Notes: generated by a model not told the origin, from the sequence alone. Numbered from the stretch's first letter, positions 1 through 6,406 are shown. The stretch is DNA of 12,276 nucleotides from Collinsella sp. (GCA_019419405.1 DYAA01000202.1:1-12276), one strand, 5' to 3'. Made by a program: numbers and translations.

Positions 1-293
1 TCGATGGAGGTGGCGGAAAGCTCGAAGGGCTGGGGCGCATCGGGGGTCAGTTTGACGGTGCCGGTGCAAATGAGTGCGGCCGAGACATTTTGGTGGGCGA
101 TCTCGTCGTAGTTGTCGAGTGCCTCGCGGTTCATGACGACCTGCAGGTCGCGGAAGCAGCTGCCGTCGTTGAGCGTAACGAAGCCAAAGTTCTTCATGTC
201 GCGGACGGACTTGACCCAGCCGGCGACGGTGACGGTCTGGCCGCCGAGCGACTCGGCATCGGCATAGAGCTGCGCGATTTTGGTGCGGTTCAC
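1..293 (-). CDS. asnS: Asparaginyl-tRNA synthetase, N-terminal part (runs off the window)
   Basis: This gene reads leftwards and is cut by the window edge, leaving about 97 residues. The translation has the N-terminal anticodon-binding OB-fold of class IIb synthetases: a VTVAGWVKSVRD strand, then KNFGFVTLNDGS, then LQVV. This wording is typical of AsnRS rather than AspRS or LysRS. The enzyme charges tRNA-Asn with asparagine in the cytosol. I chose the GTG at 291-293 because GGGAGG lies 4 bases upstream of it. An in-frame ATG at 303-305 would overlap that Shine-Dalgarno sequence and has no obvious site of its own. The catalytic domain lies outside the window, so AsnRS is inferred from the OB-fold alone. 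The 110 bases upstream hold AT-rich candidate -10 boxes but no clear -35, so I call no promoter. Confidence 0.88.
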   Translation of the reverse strand, partial: MNRTKIAQLYADAESLGGQTVTVAGWVKSVRDMKNFGFVTLNDGSCFRDLQVVMNREALDNYDEIAHQNVSAALICTGTVKLTPDAPQPFELSATSI

Positions 294-402
294 GTATCCT
301 CCCATAACGGTTGAATGATAGTTATCCATACAGTTCGATATTCTATCAGCTCGGCTCATTTGGGCTATACAGATAAGGCATTGGCGGGATGGTTTTCAAA
401 CG

Positions 403-437
403 AAAAGCGCCCGCGGCCAAATGGTCGTGGGCGCTTG
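403..437 (-). terminator. Rho-independent terminator of the PTS EIIA gene
   Basis: A 14-bp stem (405-418 with 423-436) closes on a 4-base loop. It is nearly all G/C, with one G-T pair near the loop. Read on the minus strand, the stem ends in TTTT followed by CGTTTG. It lies about 37 bases past the EIIA stop codon and well upstream of the asnS start, so it should separate the two minus-strand genes. The U-tract is short and interrupted, so efficiency may be moderate. Confidence 0.8.
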
Positions 438-473
438 ACGAGGTGCCTTTTGGCTGTGTGGCACGGGGCCTGG

Positions 474-1037
474 CTACTTGGTCTTGGCTACCAGCAGCGG
501 GTCGCCAAGCTTGACGAACGGGTTGCCGCCGATAAGCGTTCCAGACTCGCCGACATGGTCGATGCTCTTAAGACGATCGAGCTCGGAGACGATGACGGTC
601 ACGATGTCCTCGTGACCAGCGGCCTTAATGGCCTCGCGGTCGAAGCTGATGAGCGGCTGGCCTGCCTTGACCACATCGCCCATCTCGACAAAGCGCGCAA
701 AACCCTTGCCGTTCATTTCCACGGTGCCCAGGCCAACATGGATGAACACGCGAAGACCGTCCTCGGTGATCATGCCGATGGAGTGGTTGGTGACGGTAGT
801 GGCGCCGATGCGGCCGTTGGCGGGCGCATAGATGGTGTCGGTAATGGGCTCGATGCCATAGCCCTGGCCAAGCATGCCCGAGGCGATCGTCTCGTCGGGA
901 ACTTCGTCCAGGTTGACGAGCACGCCGTTGACGGGGGCATAGATGACGCCTTCGCGGGTGGCGAAGCTTGCTGCGGGCGGAACGGACGCCTCGCCGGTCG
1001 AGGTGAAGGTGGACTTAAGCGAATCGAGCAGACCCAT
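474..1037 (-). CDS. crr: PTS glucose-type EIIA protein, stand-alone single domain
   Basis: The product is 187 residues and matches the EIIA-Glc (Crr) family, about 165-170 residues in enterobacteria. It takes a phosphoryl group from HPr and passes it to a membrane EIIB/EIIC sugar permease. The paired active-site histidines are visible as H85 (TNHSIGM) and H100 (VFIHVGLGTVEMNG). The IYAPANGRI strand and the C-terminal GNPFVKLGDPLL segment also fit the beta-sandwich fold. The first 25 residues are a variable amphipathic or linker segment. I chose the ATG at 1035-1037 because GGAGG sits 5 bases upstream; an upstream in-frame ATG would extend through the intergenic region and has no such site. 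No EIIB, EIIC, HPr or EI gene is adjacent, so its partners must be encoded elsewhere. A LacI-like palindrome lies about 48 bases upstream. The crr symbol is by family; the sugar served cannot be read from the sequence. Confidence 0.9.
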   Translation of the reverse strand: MGLLDSLKSTFTSTGEASVPPAASFATREGVIYAPVNGVLVNLDEVPDETIASGMLGQGYGIEPITDTIYAPANGRIGATTVTNHSIGMITEDGLRVFIHVGLGTVEMNGKGFARFVEMGDVVKAGQPLISFDREAIKAAGHEDIVTVIVSELDRLKSIDHVGESGTLIGGNPFVKLGDPLLVAKTK

Positions 1038-1084
1038 AGTTGCCTCCAACTTAAATAGGCGCATATCGCGCGTTTGGTTTGCCG

Positions 1085-1094
1085 GAAACGTTTC
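1085..1094. promoter_or_regulatory. Candidate LacI/GalR-family operator upstream of the EIIA gene
   Basis: GAAACGTTTC is a perfect 10-bp palindrome centred on CG, the usual core of LacI/GalR operators. With flanks it reads GGAAACGTTTCA, one base from the common TGAAACGTTTCA form. It lies 48 bases upstream of the EIIA start codon, on the side where the minus-strand promoter should be. It could equally affect the plus-strand hydrolase 190 bases away. No LacI-family gene is in the window, so the assignment rests on pattern alone. Confidence 0.4.
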
Positions 1095-1281
1095 ATATCT
1101 GTTTCGCGGCTTGGTCAACACCCCCTATTCTACGCTGCTCAGCGATACCTCTGAGCTGGGATTATGTGATATATCAGTTGAAGGGAAACTTATTGCTGGC
1201 GTGTTTCTGCGTCACGGGTTCAAGTGGGGTACGCTTGAAGGCGAAAAACAATGGCGCTTAATTTGCGCGAAGGGAGCACAT

Positions 1282-2184
1282 ATGATTGTCGAGAACCATG
1301 CGCTGTGGGGCGAGGAGCCGACCGAGGAATATCCGGCGACGTTTACGTATTTGGGTGCCGAACCGCTGCCCGATAAACCGAATGGCCGCCGCCCTGCCGT
1401 GATTATCTGCGGCGGAGGTGCGTTTACGCATATCGCTCCGCATGAGCAGGATCCCGTGGCGTTTGCGTTTTTGGATCACGGTTACCAGGCCTTTGTGCTC
1501 AACTATGTCACAAGTTCTACGGGTGACGTGAGCTTTCCGCACCCCCAGGCAGATCTTGCCAAGATGGTCGCCACGGTGCGTGCGAATGCCGACGAGTGGC
1601 ATGTCGATCCCAAGCGCGTGTGCGTCGTGGGCTTTTCTGCTGGCGGCATGATTTGCGCCTCGCTGGCAACGCAGTGGAAGACCGGCCCCTTCGCGGCACT
1701 TGCCGGGGCGCGTCCGGACGACATTCGTCCCGACGCCGTGGTGCTGGGCTATCCGTTGCTCGACCTTGCCTATGTGCGCGATATGCAGACGCGTGACCCG
1801 CGCATCGACCTGCGCGTGCCCAAGACGGGTGGCAAGACGGGGCGCGATCTTCTCAACGACTACCTGTCGATGGTGACGGGTGGCGAGGCAACTGACGAGC
1901 ATTTGGCCGATATCTGCCCCACCACACATGTTTCGCGTCAGATGCCGCCGACCTTTGTGTGGGGCGTGTCCGACGATAAGACGGCGCCGATCGCGCAGGT
2001 CTACCCGTTTGCGCAGCGCATGGCCGAGGAGGGCGTTGCATGCGAGATACACGTCTTTGACCAAGGTGGTCACGGCCTTTCGCTCGGCAACGCCAACGCC
2101 GCGGTCGACAACGAGGACAAGCAGGTGGCGGTCCGCCCTTGGATTCGCCTAGCCTTCCGCTTCCTGGAGCGCCACGGTTTCTAG
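1282..2184 (+). CDS. Alpha/beta-hydrolase, acetyl-esterase/lipase type
   Basis: The product is 300 residues with no signal peptide or membrane segment, so it should be cytosolic. It has the alpha/beta-hydrolase hallmarks in order: an oxyanion-hole strand AVIICGGGAF (residues 39-48), the nucleophile elbow GFSAGG with Ser119, an acid-strand motif WGVSDDKTAP with Asp231 the likely acid, and His264 in GGHGL. This layout matches the BD-FAE/Aes group, which hydrolyses short acyl esters and often deacetylates sugars or xylan fragments. I chose the ATG at 1282 because AGGGAG sits 5 bases upstream. The reading frame is open far upstream, but that part overlaps the EIIA gene and has no start signal. 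It appears monocistronic, ending just before the long hairpin at 2194-2262. The natural substrate cannot be read from the sequence. Confidence 0.85.
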   Translation: MIVENHALWGEEPTEEYPATFTYLGAEPLPDKPNGRRPAVIICGGGAFTHIAPHEQDPVAFAFLDHGYQAFVLNYVTSSTGDVSFPHPQADLAKMVATVRANADEWHVDPKRVCVVGFSAGGMICASLATQWKTGPFAALAGARPDDIRPDAVVLGYPLLDLAYVRDMQTRDPRIDLRVPKTGGKTGRDLLNDYLSMVTGGEATDEHLADICPTTHVSRQMPPTFVWGVSDDKTAPIAQVYPFAQRMAEEGVACEIHVFDQGGHGLSLGNANAAVDNEDKQVAVRPWIRLAFRFLERHGF

Positions 2185-2193
2185 ACCGCGCAG

Positions 2194-2262
2194 CACGAGA
2201 GTGGATAATCTCCCATTTTTTGGTCTGCTTTTCGACAAAAAAGGGGATTATCCACTCTCGTG
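2194..2262. repeat. Long near-perfect hairpin between convergent genes
   Basis: The outer arms CACGAGAGTGGATAATC (2194-2210) and its exact complement (2246-2262) form a 17-bp perfect stem. It continues through a G-T pair and two G-C pairs. After a 2-base bulge, T2216-2221 can pair with A2237-2242, leaving a small loop. It lies 10 bases past the hydrolase stop and 34 bases before the end of the GntR gene. No T-run follows either outer arm, so it is not a canonical terminator, although it may still stop or stabilise both convergent transcripts. Its arm shares the pattern GTGGA..TA.T..CC then a T-run with the repeats at 5708 and 10148, which suggests a common origin or a common binding protein. 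Confidence 0.75.
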
Positions 2263-2296
2263 AGATGGGCGTCTGATAGCTTTCCTTGTTGTATTT

Positions 2297-2947
2297 CTAC
2301 CAGACGGTGAACTGGGCGTTTTCCGTGTTCCAATGGACATCGCGAACGTAGTCGCGCACGCCCGTCGCATCTCGTGCTTCGAACAACTCAAGAATATGAG
2401 CATGTTCGTTGTTGGCTTTATTGAGCAGCTTACACGCCGTCTCCTGGTCAACAGTCTCGTAATCGCGCTTGATAAAGCAACGCTCGAGCTGCGAGATCAT
2501 ATCGCGCAGACGGTCGTTGCCACAGCGGTTGAAGTACGTAAGGTGAAAGTCTCGCTGAATGTCGTCATACTTACGGATGAGACCGCCTTGGATCGCGAGG
2601 TCCATGGAGCCGACGAGAAATTTCAGCTGCGTAATATCGTCGTCAGTTAGATTCGGACAGGCGAGATATGCGGCCTGCCCGTCGAGCGGCCCCATAATCT
2701 CAAAGACTTCAACGGCGTTTTGCTGATCGAACCCACGGACGCGGAATCCGCGGCGGGGGAGATTGTCCAGGTAGCCATCGCTTGCCAGCTGGATGAGCGC
2801 CTCGCGGACCGGCGTGCGCGACACGCCCATGGCATCGCAGATCGCTTGCTCGCTCAGCCGGTCGCCGGCGGACAACTCGCCGGCGTCAATACGGCTCGAA
2901 ATATAGTCGTATACGTGGTCCTTCAGGGGCCTTCTGAGCGTTTCCAT
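2297..2947 (-). CDS. GntR-family transcriptional regulator, FadR/FCD subfamily
   Basis: The product is 216 residues. The N-terminal winged helix-turn-helix (about residues 5-72) carries the typical LSEQAICDAMGVSRTPVREAL helix pair and the wing LPRRGFRV. The C-terminal FCD ligand-binding domain (about 78-210) shows candidate metal-binding histidines H135 (DFHLTYFNRCGN), H182 (EHAHILELF) and H205. The aspartate often found four residues before the first of these is a glutamine here (Q131). FCD regulators bind small carboxylates or amino acids and usually repress a neighbouring gene. This gene is divergent from the DDAH gene, and palindromes between them fit its operator, so I infer it controls the DDAH/permease unit and possibly itself. 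The ATG at 2945-2947 has AAGGAA about 10 bases upstream. The effector is unknown; a methylated arginine or a product of it is the obvious guess. Confidence 0.9.
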   Translation of the reverse strand: METLRRPLKDHVYDYISSRIDAGELSAGDRLSEQAICDAMGVSRTPVREALIQLASDGYLDNLPRRGFRVRGFDQQNAVEVFEIMGPLDGQAAYLACPNLTDDDITQLKFLVGSMDLAIQGGLIRKYDDIQRDFHLTYFNRCGNDRLRDMISQLERCFIKRDYETVDQETACKLLNKANNEHAHILELFEARDATGVRDYVRDVHWNTENAQFTVW

Positions 2948-3012
2948 GAGCTTGTGTTCCTTAACGGTATATTTCTAAAATTAAATACGTTTCGCTTGAA
3001 TAGCTCAGTCGA

Positions 3013-3018
3013 ATTATA
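3013..3018 (-). promoter_or_regulatory. Candidate -10 box for the GntR regulator gene
   Basis: On the minus strand this reads TATAAT, a perfect -10 hexamer, about 65 bases upstream of the regulator's ATG. At 17-18 bp spacing the -35 position reads TAGCAC or GTAGCA, a poor match. The call therefore rests on the -10 and its position. Confidence 0.45.
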
Positions 3019-3093
3019 GAACGACCAGCTAAATCGTGCTACTTTGCGCCGATAAGCAGGAATACGCTTACCGAGGATTATCTACCGTTCGGG

Positions 3094-3111
3094 ATTGTAT
3101 ACAATATACAA
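3094..3111. promoter_or_regulatory. Probable GntR/FCD operator with two nested palindromes
   Basis: ATTGTATACAAT (3094-3105) is a perfect 12-bp palindrome and fits the TNGTNNACNA form of FadR-subgroup GntR operators. It overlaps a second palindrome, TTGTATA-CAA-TATACAA (3095-3111), with perfect 7-bp arms. The site lies in the divergent region between the GntR gene and the DDAH gene, about 90 bases before the DDAH start. A possible -10 hexamer for the plus-strand gene (TACAAT, 3100-3105) is inside the palindrome, which would allow repression by occlusion; its -35 is weak. Confidence 0.65.
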
Positions 3112-3151
3112 AACAGCAAAGACACCCTAAGATAAAGCCATCGGAAGGAAG

Positions 3152-3171
3152 GCGGACGCAAGGAAGTCCGC
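3152..3171 (+). other. Small hairpin in the 5' leader of the DDAH gene
   Basis: GCGGAC (3152-3157) pairs with GTCCGC (3166-3171) around an 8-base purine-rich loop, GCAAGGAA. It sits 18 bases before the real Shine-Dalgarno AAGGAGG (3189-3195) and does not cover it. The leader also has several GGAAGG or AAGGAA runs that resemble decoy ribosome sites. A 5' stabiliser is possible, but nothing shows a function. Confidence 0.35.
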
Positions 3172-3201
3172 TCAGTACTATGAGATCCAAGGAGGATCAT
3201 C

Positions 3202-3978
3202 ATGACCAAGTTCAGCCACGTCATCATCCGTCGTCCCGGCAAGTCCCTGAGCAATGGCATCACGAGCGCTCCCGAGCTTGGCCAGCCCATCTACGAGCGC
3301 GCTATCGAGGAGCATTACGATTACGAGCACGCACTCGAGCAGTGCGGCGTTGACGTGTCGGTGCTGCCGGCACTCGAGCAGTATCCCGACAGCTGCTTCG
3401 TCGAAGATCCGGCCGTTATCACTCGCTGCGGCGCCATCATTACCAACCCCGGCGCCGATAGCCGCAACGGCGAGAAGGACGAGATTGAGCCGGCCGTCCG
3501 TCGCTTCTTTGACGACGAGCATGTCAAGCACATCGTTTCTCCGGGCACGCTTGACGGCGGCGACGTCATGATGGTCGGTGACCATTTCTACGTCGGTCGC
3601 TCCGCTCGTACCAACGAAGAGGGCATTCGCCAGTTCTGCGAGATTCTCGAGGGCTGGGGCCTCGAGGGTTCTGAGGTTCCGCTGGAGGAGGTCCTGCACC
3701 TCAAGACGGGCGTCAACTACATCGAGGACAACAACATGCTCGTCTCTGGTGAGTTCATCGATAAGCCCGACTTTGCCCAGTACAACAAGATCGTCGTGCC
3801 CGAGGACGAGGCGTACGGCGCAAACTGCATCTGGGTCAACGGTACGGTCATCGTTGCCGAGGGCTATCCGACTGTGCTCAAGGCCGTGCAGGATCTGGGC
3901 TACAAGACACTCGTCGTTGACACCTCCGAGTATCGCAAGGTCGACGGCGGCCTTTCTTGCCTGTCGCTGCGCTTCTAA
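3202..3978 (+). CDS. ddaH: N(G),N(G)-dimethylarginine dimethylaminohydrolase (DDAH)
   Basis: The product is 258 residues, the length of bacterial DDAH (the Pseudomonas aeruginosa enzyme is about 254). The family hydrolyses asymmetric dimethyl- or monomethyl-arginine to citrulline plus dimethylamine or methylamine, using a covalent cysteine intermediate in a guanidine-modifying beta/alpha-propeller. The catalytic residues are visible: Cys253 in GGLSCLSLRF at the C-terminus, His166 in LHLKTG, and Asp118 in GTLDGGD. The human enzyme has Asp at this last place, whereas the Pseudomonas enzyme, as I recall it, has Glu. The FVEDP motif (66-70) and the HFYVGRSARTNEEG segment (128-141) also match. The ATG follows AAGGAGG by 6 bases. 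It is divergent from the GntR regulator, with a probable operator upstream, and is followed by a terminator and a basic amino acid permease. An arginine deiminase is less likely: those are about 410 residues. There is no signal peptide, so it is cytosolic. Confidence 0.92.
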   Translation: MTKFSHVIIRRPGKSLSNGITSAPELGQPIYERAIEEHYDYEHALEQCGVDVSVLPALEQYPDSCFVEDPAVITRCGAIITNPGADSRNGEKDEIEPAVRRFFDDEHVKHIVSPGTLDGGDVMMVGDHFYVGRSARTNEEGIRQFCEILEGWGLEGSEVPLEEVLHLKTGVNYIEDNNMLVSGEFIDKPDFAQYNKIVVPEDEAYGANCIWVNGTVIVAEGYPTVLKAVQDLGYKTLVVDTSEYRKVDGGLSCLSLRF

Positions 3979-4013
3979 CGCGATAGCTGTAACAGTCTGA
4001 TGATCGCTTGACC

Positions 4014-4055
4014 GATGGCCCGGCACCCGATTCGGGACGTCCGGGCCATCTTTCG
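4014..4055 (+). terminator. Intergenic terminator between ddaH and the permease gene
   Basis: GATGGCCCGG (4014-4023) pairs perfectly with CCGGGCCATC (4041-4050), and TTTCGTT follows. A small inner hairpin, CCCG-ATT-CGGG, fills the loop. It lies 35 bases past the ddaH stop and ends about 35 bases before the permease start. With a short, broken T-run it may be leaky, letting the permease be made at lower level from the same transcript. Confidence 0.75.
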
Positions 4056-4087
4056 TTCGATCACATGATGAAGGGGGTGCACATACA

Positions 4088-5551
4088 ATGGCCTCTAAAG
4101 CTCAAAATGAAGAGATTATCGACCCTAATGGCCTCGATCTCTTTCGTCTGACCATGATGGTTATTACCGCCAGTATTTGTGGCGGCATCTTTTCGCTTGC
4201 CGGCGATATGGCAGCAGGCGGGGCAAATACCGGTGCGGTTATCGTCTCGTGGGGAATTTGCTTTATTGGCGTCTTTGCGCTGATGATGGTGTTCAACGGT
4301 TTGTCTCAGGCCCGTCCCGACCTGACCGGCGGCATCTATGCATACGCTGCGGCCGGTTTTGGCGATTACATTGGATTCAACTCCGCTTGGGGCTACTGGA
4401 TCAGCGCATGTCTTTCCAACGTGAGCTTTGCGCTCTTGCTGTTTAGCGCGCTGGGCTATTTCTTCCCCGCGTTTGGCGCGGGTAACAACCTGCTTTCTAT
4501 CGTCTGCGCCAGCGTGTTTTTGTGGTTCCTTACCGCCCTTGTGCTTCGTGGCGTTAAGGAGGCTGCGGGCATTAACACAATCGTCACGTTGGCGAAGCTG
4601 GTGCCGTTGGGGCTCTTTGTGCTGAGTATCGTGCTCCTGGGTAAGTTCAACGTCGATATCTTTATGGACAACTTCTGGGGAGAGCCGGCTGGTCCTGGCT
4701 TTGGCGAGCAGGTTGTCTCGACCATGATTGCCCTTGTCTGGGTCTTCACGGGCATCGAGGGCGCTGTCGTTATCTCGGGCCGTGCTAAGTACGTGCGTGA
4801 CGTCGGCCGCTCGACGGCGCTCGGATTTGCGGCTGTATTCACGCTGTATCTGATCATCTCGATGCTGTCGCTCGGCATTATGCCGCGCGAGGAGATGGCA
4901 CAGCTTGCAACGCCCTCCATGGCGGGAATTCTCGAGTGCGCAATCGGTCCGGTTGGTGCTGCCATCGTAAACCTTGGCGTTATCCTTTCGTTGGTCGGCG
5001 CGCTGCTGGGCTATGTCATCATTGCGTCCGAGACGCCGTTCGAGGCGGCGCGCCAGGGATCCTTCCCTCTGGCGTTTGCCAAGACGAACAAGCACGACGC
5101 CCCGGTGGTAACGGTTCTCGTGAGCTCCGGCATTACGCAGCTCTTCTTGATCGTGTCGTATGTGGCGGCGAGCACCTACCAGTTCTTCTATAGCTGCGCA
5201 GTCAACACGATTCTGGTTCCGTATGTCTGCTCGGCTGCCTATTACATGGTGATTGGTTGGAAGAAGGAGCATCTGGACGGACCGCATGCGCCAAGCGTCG
5301 GCAAGGCGCGATTCTTCGGCACGCTCGGCTTCATTTACACATTGTTCCTTGTGTGGTCGACGGGCCTCCAGGGCGTCATGATCACGACGATCCTTTTTGC
5401 TCCGGCCATTCCCGTTTATATGCTGGGCGAGCGAGGTCGCGGTAAGCCGGTACTTCCGCACCTGCACGACAAGCTGATCGCAGCGGTGGTCATTGTCGTG
5501 GCGGTCATCTCGCTGTATCTGCACTTTGCCGGCATTGCGCCGATAGTCTAA
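4088..5551 (+). CDS. APC-superfamily basic amino acid permease, ArcD-like
   Basis: The product is 487 residues with about 12-13 hydrophobic segments, typical of the APC basic amino acid/polyamine antiporter group that includes ArcD arginine:ornithine exchangers. The first helix carries the unwound, substrate-contacting segment as TASICGGIFSLAGD (27-40). Further APC features are GGIYAYAAAGFGDYIGF (81-97), the conserved ALVWVFTGIEGAVVISGRA (217-235), and the late motif ASETPFEAARQG. The ATG follows GGGGG at 10-base spacing. The terminator and the short gap to ddaH suggest a shared but attenuated unit. In context it probably imports arginine or methylarginine and may exchange it for citrulline, ornithine or another cationic amino acid. 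Specificity is inferred; the family also includes lysine, histamine and polyamine exchangers. No arcA, arcB or arcC gene is beside it. Confidence 0.85.
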   Translation: MASKAQNEEIIDPNGLDLFRLTMMVITASICGGIFSLAGDMAAGGANTGAVIVSWGICFIGVFALMMVFNGLSQARPDLTGGIYAYAAAGFGDYIGFNSAWGYWISACLSNVSFALLLFSALGYFFPAFGAGNNLLSIVCASVFLWFLTALVLRGVKEAAGINTIVTLAKLVPLGLFVLSIVLLGKFNVDIFMDNFWGEPAGPGFGEQVVSTMIALVWVFTGIEGAVVISGRAKYVRDVGRSTALGFAAVFTLYLIISMLSLGIMPREEMAQLATPSMAGILECAIGPVGAAIVNLGVILSLVGALLGYVIIASETPFEAARQGSFPLAFAKTNKHDAPVVTVLVSSGITQLFLIVSYVAASTYQFFYSCAVNTILVPYVCSAAYYMVIGWKKEHLDGPHAPSVGKARFFGTLGFIYTLFLVWSTGLQGVMITTILFAPAIPVYMLGERGRGKPVLPHLHDKLIAAVVIVVAVISLYLHFAGIAPIV

Positions 5552-5664
5552 GACTGCGGCAAGCTTCATCGCTTGGTAAGCCGACGGAGGCGTCGCGTGC
5601 CGGTGCCGTTCGGTAATCCATAACTGACGTGGGCCTCTGTAACGTGCCTTTGTGAGCGCCCACC

Positions 5665-5706
5665 AAGCCCGCGCAGGTGACATTTGTTGCCAGCGCGGGC
5701 TTTTGC
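5665..5706 (+). terminator. Rho-independent terminator after the permease
   Basis: AAGCCCGCGC (5665-5674) pairs with GCGCGGGCTT (5693-5702), a 10-bp stem, with TTTT beginning at the base of the stem. The 18-base loop has a small inner pairing of GGT with GCC. It lies about 113 bases beyond the permease stop and directly before the palindromic repeat. Confidence 0.82.
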
Positions 5707-5707
5707 T

Positions 5708-5780
5708 GTTGCGGCGAAATAGTTCCTGTTTTTGCTGGTTAAAGCATCAAACAGGAACTATTCCACCGCAACTTGTTTTG
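5708..5780. repeat. Palindromic intergenic repeat, copy 1
   Basis: The left arm (5708-5731) and right arm (5749-5772) pair over 24 positions with only two mismatches, at 5715/5765 and 5717/5763. The right-arm core AGGAACTATTCCACCGCAAC is identical to that of copy 2 at 10148. The loop can form an inner stem, TGCT with AGCA. After the right arm comes TTGTTTTG, close to the TTATTTTG after copy 2. The element begins 4 bases past the permease terminator. It resembles a REP or non-autonomous MITE-type element; no transposase is present. Confidence 0.85.
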
Positions 5781-6012
5781 ATTCGCTGGGGGACGGAGGA
5801 AGCGGCGATCCGGAATCCACCTGCACAGTCGCTCCGCATCCCGTCCGTTGGCGCAAGTGGTGCCAAATGTAATCTGCCCCCCTTGCACGCTTGTCCTCCT
5901 TGCAGCAATCTGTTGGTTGAACGTTGTTATGTGCTTGCAGTTTCTGGGCAAGCCGTCTCGCAGCAAAGTAGACTAGATGGCCATTTCAAAAAGCCTACTC
6001 AGAGGAGGAACC

Positions 6013-6333
6013 ATGCTTGAGGGTACGTATGTGGTTTCGGCCCAGACGCCGGTGGGGAGTAGACGCGGCGAGGTGACGTTTTCACATGGGGTGAACGGCG
6101 CGCTCAGGGCAGTACTAAACGTCAGGGGTCTCAATATCGCTCTCTCGAGTGCCCGTGCTGAGGGCGATTTCTTTGAGCTCTTGGGTACTATCTCCCACGT
6201 CTTGATGGGCAAGGCGCCCTTTACATGCACGGGGCCGGTCGAGGGTGATCGACTCACTGCTACCGCGCGGTCGGGTTCCGTTTCGATCTCGCTGAGCGGT
6301 ATGCGTAAAGAGCCTTCGGGGCGCACCGCATAA
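6013..6333 (+). CDS. Small conserved protein, predicted all-beta, function unknown
   Basis: The product is 106 residues. I chose the ATG at 6013 because GGAGG lies 4 bases upstream; an in-frame ATG at 5977 adds 12 residues with no ribosome site. The sequence alternates short hydrophobic strands with glycine turns: GTYVVSAQTPVGSRRGEVTF at the start, then VLNVRG, then GTISHVLMGKAPFTCTGPVEGDRL and a final SVSISLSGMR strand. This looks like the small beta-barrel or lipocalin-like hypothetical proteins of about 95-110 residues found in gut Firmicutes and Actinobacteria. I recognise the pattern but no assigned function. There is no signal peptide, membrane segment or catalytic motif; one cysteine (C72) is present. 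It lies 121 bases before feoAB on the same strand, but the feoAB leader looks like a separate promoter region, so a link to iron is not shown. Confidence 0.75.
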   Translation: MLEGTYVVSAQTPVGSRRGEVTFSHGVNGALRAVLNVRGLNIALSSARAEGDFFELLGTISHVLMGKAPFTCTGPVEGDRLTATARSGSVSISLSGMRKEPSGRTA

Positions 6334-6406
6334 AGTTTGCGCAGGTAAACATCGGTATTTGACTTTATAAAATAGTTCAGAGCGCTATCATTTGTCGTTA
6401 CGAGTT

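Larger units (their letters stand above)
5552..6012. other. 461-bp gap without a gene
   Basis: This stretch holds a terminator (5665-5704) and a palindromic repeat (5708-5780). A short stem-loop, CGACG-GAGG-CGTCG, lies at 5582-5595. The rest, about 5781-5990, shows no coding potential: the reading frame through it starts inside the terminator, crosses the repeat and reads as low-quality sequence. The promoter of the small gene at 6013 must lie here, but I see no convincing -35/-10 pair. Confidence 0.6.

Noticed and set aside
315..1058. A 247-codon plus-strand open frame opposite the EIIA gene
   Set aside because: It runs through the EIIA terminator and is antisense to a gene with clear active-site motifs.
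1082..1097. A CcpA-type cre site at the EIIA upstream palindrome
   Set aside because: Only the central part fits. The outer T and CA positions of the cre consensus do not match, so I kept it as a general LacI-family palindrome.
943..1281. Upstream extension of the esterase gene to an ATG at 943
   Set aside because: It would overlap the EIIA coding region, lacks a ribosome site, and the extra residues do not resemble the family; the ATG at 1282 has AGGGAG at good spacing.
4061..5683. A 540-codon open frame on the minus strand across the permease region
   Set aside because: It lies opposite the APC permease gene, is rich in Arg, His, Asp and Gln as expected of a complement of hydrophobic codons, and has no family motif.
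5652..6020. A 122-codon plus-strand open frame in the gap after the permease
   Set aside because: It begins within the terminator hairpin and reads through the palindromic repeat; the translation is low-complexity and ends inside the next gene's start region.
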